Origin: Lachnospiraceae bacterium
GTDB lineage: Bacteria > Bacillota > Clostridia > Lachnospirales > Lachnospiraceae
DNA length: 64,000 bases
Reading direction: 5' to 3'
Assembly (NCBI GenBank): GCA_902363675.1
Contig: CABJAV010000009.1
Coordinates: 24,628-88,627, forward strand
The position numbers and the translations under genes are program-made. Under the pieces are notes generated by a model, which was given only the letters and a program-made list of their open reading frames with translations, had not been told where the DNA came from and searched no databases. Position 1 is the first letter of the stretch. Each line of letters starts with the position of its first letter. Shown piece by piece: positions 60,501-64,000 of this stretch.

Positions 60501-62372
60501 TCAATCAATATTCTGTTTCAATTCATTTAAACGGATCTCCAATCCTAACTCTGCAATATCCAAATCATTCGGTACAATTGCCTTAAGCTGTTGTAACGTC
60601 TGAATTGCTTCATCAAATTGTCCTGCACTATTCATCTTTTTAACCTGTTCCAATATCTGTTGCTTCATTTGCTTCATTTCCCTTTTTGCTTCCTGTGCCT
60701 TGCGCATTGGTTCTTGCAAATAAAGTGCTAACAATGTTTTTACCTGATTAGTCAATTTCGGATAAACTTCCGGACACTGTTTCATAATTTTCAAAAACTC
60801 ATCCTTATTATCTTCACATTCCATGGCATTTTCTATCATCATTGCCATCAGACATGCCCCTGGTAATTCCGTTTGTTCCTCAAACTTCTGTCCATACGCA
60901 TCTTTATAAAATTCCAAAACATTTTCTGCGAATCCTATAAACCATGTCTTATATTCCGGATACGAAATTGCACTCAAACCATTTTTAAATGTATGTTCTA
61001 TCATTTTCCATTCCAGGAAATATGAAACACTTTTCTTATAACCTGCAACTTGACAAAGTTCCAGCACTTTATCTAGCTGCGGTCTCTCCTGTAATTTCCA
61101 CATTCCTATTTCATTACAGAAAGCCTCCCATACATCCACATTCGAATGTATCATCCGTATCATCTGAACAAAATTTTTCTTTTCGTTCATGTTAATCATT
61201 GCCTCAACCGTTGCCTCCATAAATCCTTCATAGAGATAACCGTTTCCCTTTTTCCAAGGCAACTTGTTCAGATACTGATTCAGGTAGGATGTATTATTCT
61301 GTTTTAACCCTGCCGTAATCAGCATCTCATACGCTTCTGTAACTTTTATATCATCATAACATTGTCCAACAATTAATCCTTGTTTTTGAATGATATGCTC
61401 ATTTTCATTTTTAATAAAATATTGATATTCTTTGAAATAATCTTTTAGGTATTTTTCTGCCTCTTTGTATTTGCCCATCCGCATATAACAATGGGCTTTC
61501 CACCACTTTGCAAATGCCATACAAAGTCTTGTATTACGCGGATCTGCAAGTGTCCGGTCACATGCTTCGCATTCTTTCTCATCGTCATGATCACACTCGT
61601 ATGCAACAATTGCACACATATAAAATGTCCCACGGTTGATTGTGGACTCTATATCATCCAGCTGATCTACCAAATGCAACCCATCTTCTGCCAACTGGCG
61701 TAGCTTATCACCATCACGAATTGATATGTACTCCTGTGCCAAGTGTGTCCACCAACGTTGATTATTTGGTTCTTCTTTAATCATTTCCAAAAGAAGTTTG
61801 CTATTTCTTTCGTAGTGTTTCTGCGTCTCTTCTTCATTCTTGAATGCATATCCGTAATGATCTACCCAGGAATTCAACAGGCAATTTTTCTGTGGTACAG
61901 GAACTAAATATTCATGTATCTTACCGACAAAATGTGTATCTTCCGTCAATCGGATCATACGGGATACATAGTCATCCGAATATAACGTTCCTTCCATATT
62001 TTGATAGTTATGCTGCACATAACACGCACCTTCAAATTTTTTATATGCACCACTTTTGAAGAAATCGATCAGTTCCTCTGTATCAACAAACCATTCATCA
62101 TCATCCAAATACAGATACCATTCTCCTACTGCCTGACTAAGATTTGCATTTCTTGCTTTTGCAAAATCTGTGCACCAAGTAAATTCATTTATTGTATCTG
62201 CATACTGTTCCAATGTAATTCGCAAATCAGCATCACATCCGGTATCCGTAATAATAAGCTGACATGGAATAGCTTCCCGGATTGATTGCAGAGAATCCAG
62301 ACATCTCTTTATTGTGTCCTTTCGATTAGACACTAACAATCCAATGGACAATACAACCTTTTTTTCAGTCAT
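60501..62372 (-). CDS. GT2 glycosyltransferase with TPR-like C-terminus
   Basis: A 623-residue protein. The GT2 domain fills about residues 1-230, with SIGLLVSNRKDTIKR near 10, LIITDTGCD near 38, and LYLDDDEWF near 90. The rest is helical and TPR-like, ending with FDEAIQTLQQLKAIVPND. Proteins of this layout O-glycosylate flagellin and peptides in other bacteria. It lies immediately downstream of the flagellin gene, which supports a role in flagellin glycosylation, but this is inference. AAAGGAG lies seven bases before the ATG. Confidence 0.88.
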   Translation of the reverse strand: MTEKKVVLSIGLLVSNRKDTIKRCLDSLQSIREAIPCQLIITDTGCDADLRITLEQYADTINEFTWCTDFAKARNANLSQAVGEWYLYLDDDEWFVDTEELIDFFKSGAYKKFEGACYVQHNYQNMEGTLYSDDYVSRMIRLTEDTHFVGKIHEYLVPVPQKNCLLNSWVDHYGYAFKNEEETQKHYERNSKLLLEMIKEEPNNQRWWTHLAQEYISIRDGDKLRQLAEDGLHLVDQLDDIESTINRGTFYMCAIVAYECDHDDEKECEACDRTLADPRNTRLCMAFAKWWKAHCYMRMGKYKEAEKYLKDYFKEYQYFIKNENEHIIQKQGLIVGQCYDDIKVTEAYEMLITAGLKQNNTSYLNQYLNKLPWKKGNGYLYEGFMEATVEAMINMNEKKNFVQMIRMIHSNVDVWEAFCNEIGMWKLQERPQLDKVLELCQVAGYKKSVSYFLEWKMIEHTFKNGLSAISYPEYKTWFIGFAENVLEFYKDAYGQKFEEQTELPGACLMAMMIENAMECEDNKDEFLKIMKQCPEVYPKLTNQVKTLLALYLQEPMRKAQEAKREMKQMKQQILEQVKKMNSAGQFDEAIQTLQQLKAIVPNDLDIAELGLEIRLNELKQNID

Positions 62373-62436
62373 CTCTGCACTCCTTTTCTCAAATACTTTC
62401 TATAATCTTCATACACATGCAAATTTTAACTGTAAT

Positions 62437-62475
62437 TACAGATAAAGGGACCCTTCGGTCCCTTTTGTATCTGTA
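62437..62475 (-). terminator. Terminator of the flagellin gene
   Basis: A long stem (TACAGAT ... ATCTGTA outside, AAAGGGAC ... GTCCCTTT inside) lies between the flagellin gene and the glycosyltransferase. The T-run on the minus strand is short, so some read-through into the glycosyltransferase is possible. Confidence 0.68.
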
Positions 62476-62491
62476 TGGATAGTATTTACTT

Positions 62492-63874
62492 TTACTGTAA
62501 CAATGATAATACACCCTGATTAGACTGGTTAGCCTGAGCAAGCATTGACTGTCCTGCCTGAGCAAGAATGTTATTCTTGCTGTAGTTAACCATCTCTTCA
62601 GCCATATCTGTATCACGGATACGAGACTCAGCAGATGTTGTATTCTCTACTACGTTATCCAGGTTGTTGATTGTGTGCTCTAATCTGTTCTGAACAGCAC
62701 CAAGAGCAGATCTCTGTGCAGATACAGTTGAAATAGCATCAGCAATTGCATCAATAGCGTATGTAGCAGCTACACCAGAATCATCCTTTACATTGATTCC
62801 GCTGATTCCAAGTCCCTTAGAATCCATAGATGCGATGTTAACACCAATCTTGTTAGTCATGTCAGCGTCAGCACCTACATGAAGATCAAACGCAAGATCA
62901 TTCTTTACAGAAGTCTTTCCTTTTGTAATTTTGAATGACCACTGTGATTTATCAGTGCCTTGTTGTCCATCCTCAACTTTTGCAGCGTTTTTTGATGCTC
63001 CAATAGAATTCGCCTGACCTAATGCCGCCTGAATTTTCTTTACAGCTTCAGATGCAGTAATGTTCTTAGTATCAGTATAATCTAATGCAACCTGTTCATC
63101 CGCAGTGTCAATCTTAACCTTATCTCCTGCTGTAATTTTTGCAGCTAATTCCTGTGAAGAATATGTTGTACCTGTACCAGCATCATATACTTTATCTGTA
63201 GTATTATATTTGTATGTTGTGCCATTAATAGTAATATCAGCATTTGATTTGCTAACCGTCTTTTGAATTTCAGTAAGTGAATCTTTAGCAGTTGCACTCG
63301 ATGTCTGTGCAGATTTAATAGTATATGTCTGCCCAGCAATTGTTACAGAGCTTCCTGTCTTAATAGAAACAGTAAGTGTCGCTGTAGTAGCTCCATCTAC
63401 TAATGTTCCAGAAACACCAGCATCCTTAGCAGAAAGGATCTTATCTTTCTCGCCCTTAGATCCCTTTAACAAATAAGTTTCATTGAACTTGGTTGTCTCA
63501 GATACACGATCAATCTCAGTTGTTAACTGGGAAATCTCGTTCTGGATAGAATCACGATCAGACTCACTGTTTGTTCCGTTGGAAGCCTGTACTGCTAACT
63601 CATTCATTCTCTGTAACATAGAGTGAACTTCTGTTAAAGCACCTTCAGCTGTCTGTACTGCAGATACACCATCTTCAGCGTTTGTTGAAGCACGATCCAA
63701 ACCTTTGATCTGCTTACGCATCTTCTCAGAAATAGATAATCCTGCTGCATCATCTGCTGCACGATTGATCTTGTAACCAGAAGATAACTTCTCTGTTGAC
63801 TTAGCCTGTGTAGATGTTGTAATGTTGAGCATTCTGTTGGCGTTCATCGCCTGCATGTTGTGTTGTACTACCAT
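62492..63874 (-). CDS. fliC: Flagellin
   Basis: A 460-residue filament protein secreted by the flagellar type III system. The N-terminal D0/D1 region (about residues 1-140) includes LSSGYKINRAADDAAGLSIS and the TLR5-type LQRMNELAVQASNGTN segment; the C-terminal D1/D0 region (about 365-460) includes SAESRIRDTDMAEEMV. The central 200 residues are a Thr/Ser/Ala-rich variable domain exposed on the filament, with many possible O-glycan sites. The protein ends in SLLQ. The ATG has ACGGAGG eight bases upstream. It is transcribed on its own from an upstream candidate sigma-28 promoter. Confidence 0.97.
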   Translation of the reverse strand: MVVQHNMQAMNANRMLNITTSTQAKSTEKLSSGYKINRAADDAAGLSISEKMRKQIKGLDRASTNAEDGVSAVQTAEGALTEVHSMLQRMNELAVQASNGTNSESDRDSIQNEISQLTTEIDRVSETTKFNETYLLKGSKGEKDKILSAKDAGVSGTLVDGATTATLTVSIKTGSSVTIAGQTYTIKSAQTSSATAKDSLTEIQKTVSKSNADITINGTTYKYNTTDKVYDAGTGTTYSSQELAAKITAGDKVKIDTADEQVALDYTDTKNITASEAVKKIQAALGQANSIGASKNAAKVEDGQQGTDKSQWSFKITKGKTSVKNDLAFDLHVGADADMTNKIGVNIASMDSKGLGISGINVKDDSGVAATYAIDAIADAISTVSAQRSALGAVQNRLEHTINNLDNVVENTTSAESRIRDTDMAEEMVNYSKNNILAQAGQSMLAQANQSNQGVLSLLQ

Positions 63875-63882
63875 AATATTTA

Positions 63883-63920
63883 CCTCCGTGTTGTCTTTCC
63901 TCCCGAACTCCGTTTCGGGA
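63883..63920 (-). promoter_or_regulatory. Candidate CsrA sites in flagellin leader
   Basis: On the minus strand, TCCCGAA-ACGGAG-TTCGGGA (63901-63920) is a perfect 7-bp hairpin with an ANGGAN hexaloop. The flagellin ribosome binding site ACGGAGG (63883-63889) is a second such motif 11 bases further on. This matches the layout of the two CsrA sites in the Bacillus hag leader, where one overlaps the ribosome binding site. Confidence 0.6.
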
Positions 63921-63965
63921 TGATATTATTTGGTTTGTACTCGACACAAATCCCTAGGTTAATTC

Positions 63966-63990
63966 ATGTCGATTATGCAACAATTCTTTA
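63966..63990 (-). promoter_or_regulatory. Candidate sigma-28 promoter of flagellin
   Basis: On the minus strand, TAAA (63987-63990) is followed 13 bases later by ATCGACAT (63966-63973), a 5/8 match to the GCCGATAT -10 of motility sigma factors. The spacing is slightly short, so the call is moderate. Confidence 0.42.
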
Positions 63991-64000
63991 TAAAATGTTG

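Noticed and set aside
1..64000. CRISPR arrays, rRNA or tRNA genes, prophage or complete insertion sequences
   Set aside because: No repeat-spacer pattern, no tRNA-like or rRNA sequence, and no transposase or phage structural gene was recognised; the Rpn-like and AAA-type proteins are not sufficient evidence of an element.

Overview
The window looks like chromosomal DNA of a motile, spore-group Firmicute of the Lachnospiraceae, close to Roseburia/Agathobacter. The evidence is a moderate to low GC content, Firmicute-style AGGAGG ribosome binding sites, a long-form hibernation factor, HemZ, an RsiV-like anti-sigma factor, and a flagellin whose terminal domains resemble those of gut Lachnospiraceae. 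Nearly every gene lies on the minus strand. No rRNA, tRNA, CRISPR array or complete insertion sequence was seen.

Bases 1-20,700 are mainly housekeeping: the tail of a sensor histidine kinase, a hisS-aspS-membrane protein operon with its own promoter and structured leader, an arginase-fold protein, a relA - MBL hydrolase - hemZ operon, a GNAT acetyltransferase, a ddl-murF-cyclophilin operon, hpf, an ECF sigma factor with an RsiV-like anti-sigma factor, and the SWIM and SNF2 helicase genes. From 20.7 to 26.5 kb the content becomes accessory: an AAA-ATPase/PD-(D/E)XK protein coupled to the SNF2 helicase, a zinc-ribbon/VWA membrane protein, an Rpn-like nuclease, and small fragments.

Bases 26.5-33.2 kb hold nucleotide-sugar genes: an SDR, a TarI-like cytidylyltransferase, and a UDP-GlcNAc 4,6-dehydratase / 2-epimerase / RmlD-like reductase set for a UDP-L-FucNAc- or L-QuiNAc-type sugar. 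Another HTH/AAA-ATPase/PD-(D/E)XK gene is translationally coupled to them. From 60.3 kb down to 33.4 kb runs what looks like one very long operon ended by a terminator at 33.3 kb. Its first genes are a LicC/PntC-like cytidylyltransferase, an aminotransferase and LicD. Its last genes are an APS-kinase-like protein, a radical SAM protein, a cytidylyltransferase, PEP mutase and phosphonopyruvate decarboxylase. Between them lie glycosyltransferases, methyltransferases, a PIG-L deacetylase, a TagF-like protein fused to a propeller-like domain, three paralogous radical SAM fusions and two cytosolic alkaline-phosphatase-fold proteins. My reading is that it makes and attaches a glycan decorated with a phosphonate (probably 2-aminoethylphosphonate) through CDP-activated intermediates.

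The operon is followed (60.5-64 kb) by a TPR glycosyltransferase and the flagellin gene, so the flagellin is a plausible, unproven acceptor. The most striking features are (i) a Rossmann-like 'GxGxxG ... IDNN' module repeated about a dozen times in different catalytic contexts, and (ii) hexaloop hairpins of the ANGGAN type, the CsrA recognition motif, in both the flagellin leader and the leader of the glycan/phosphonate operon. The second suggests shared post-transcriptional control.
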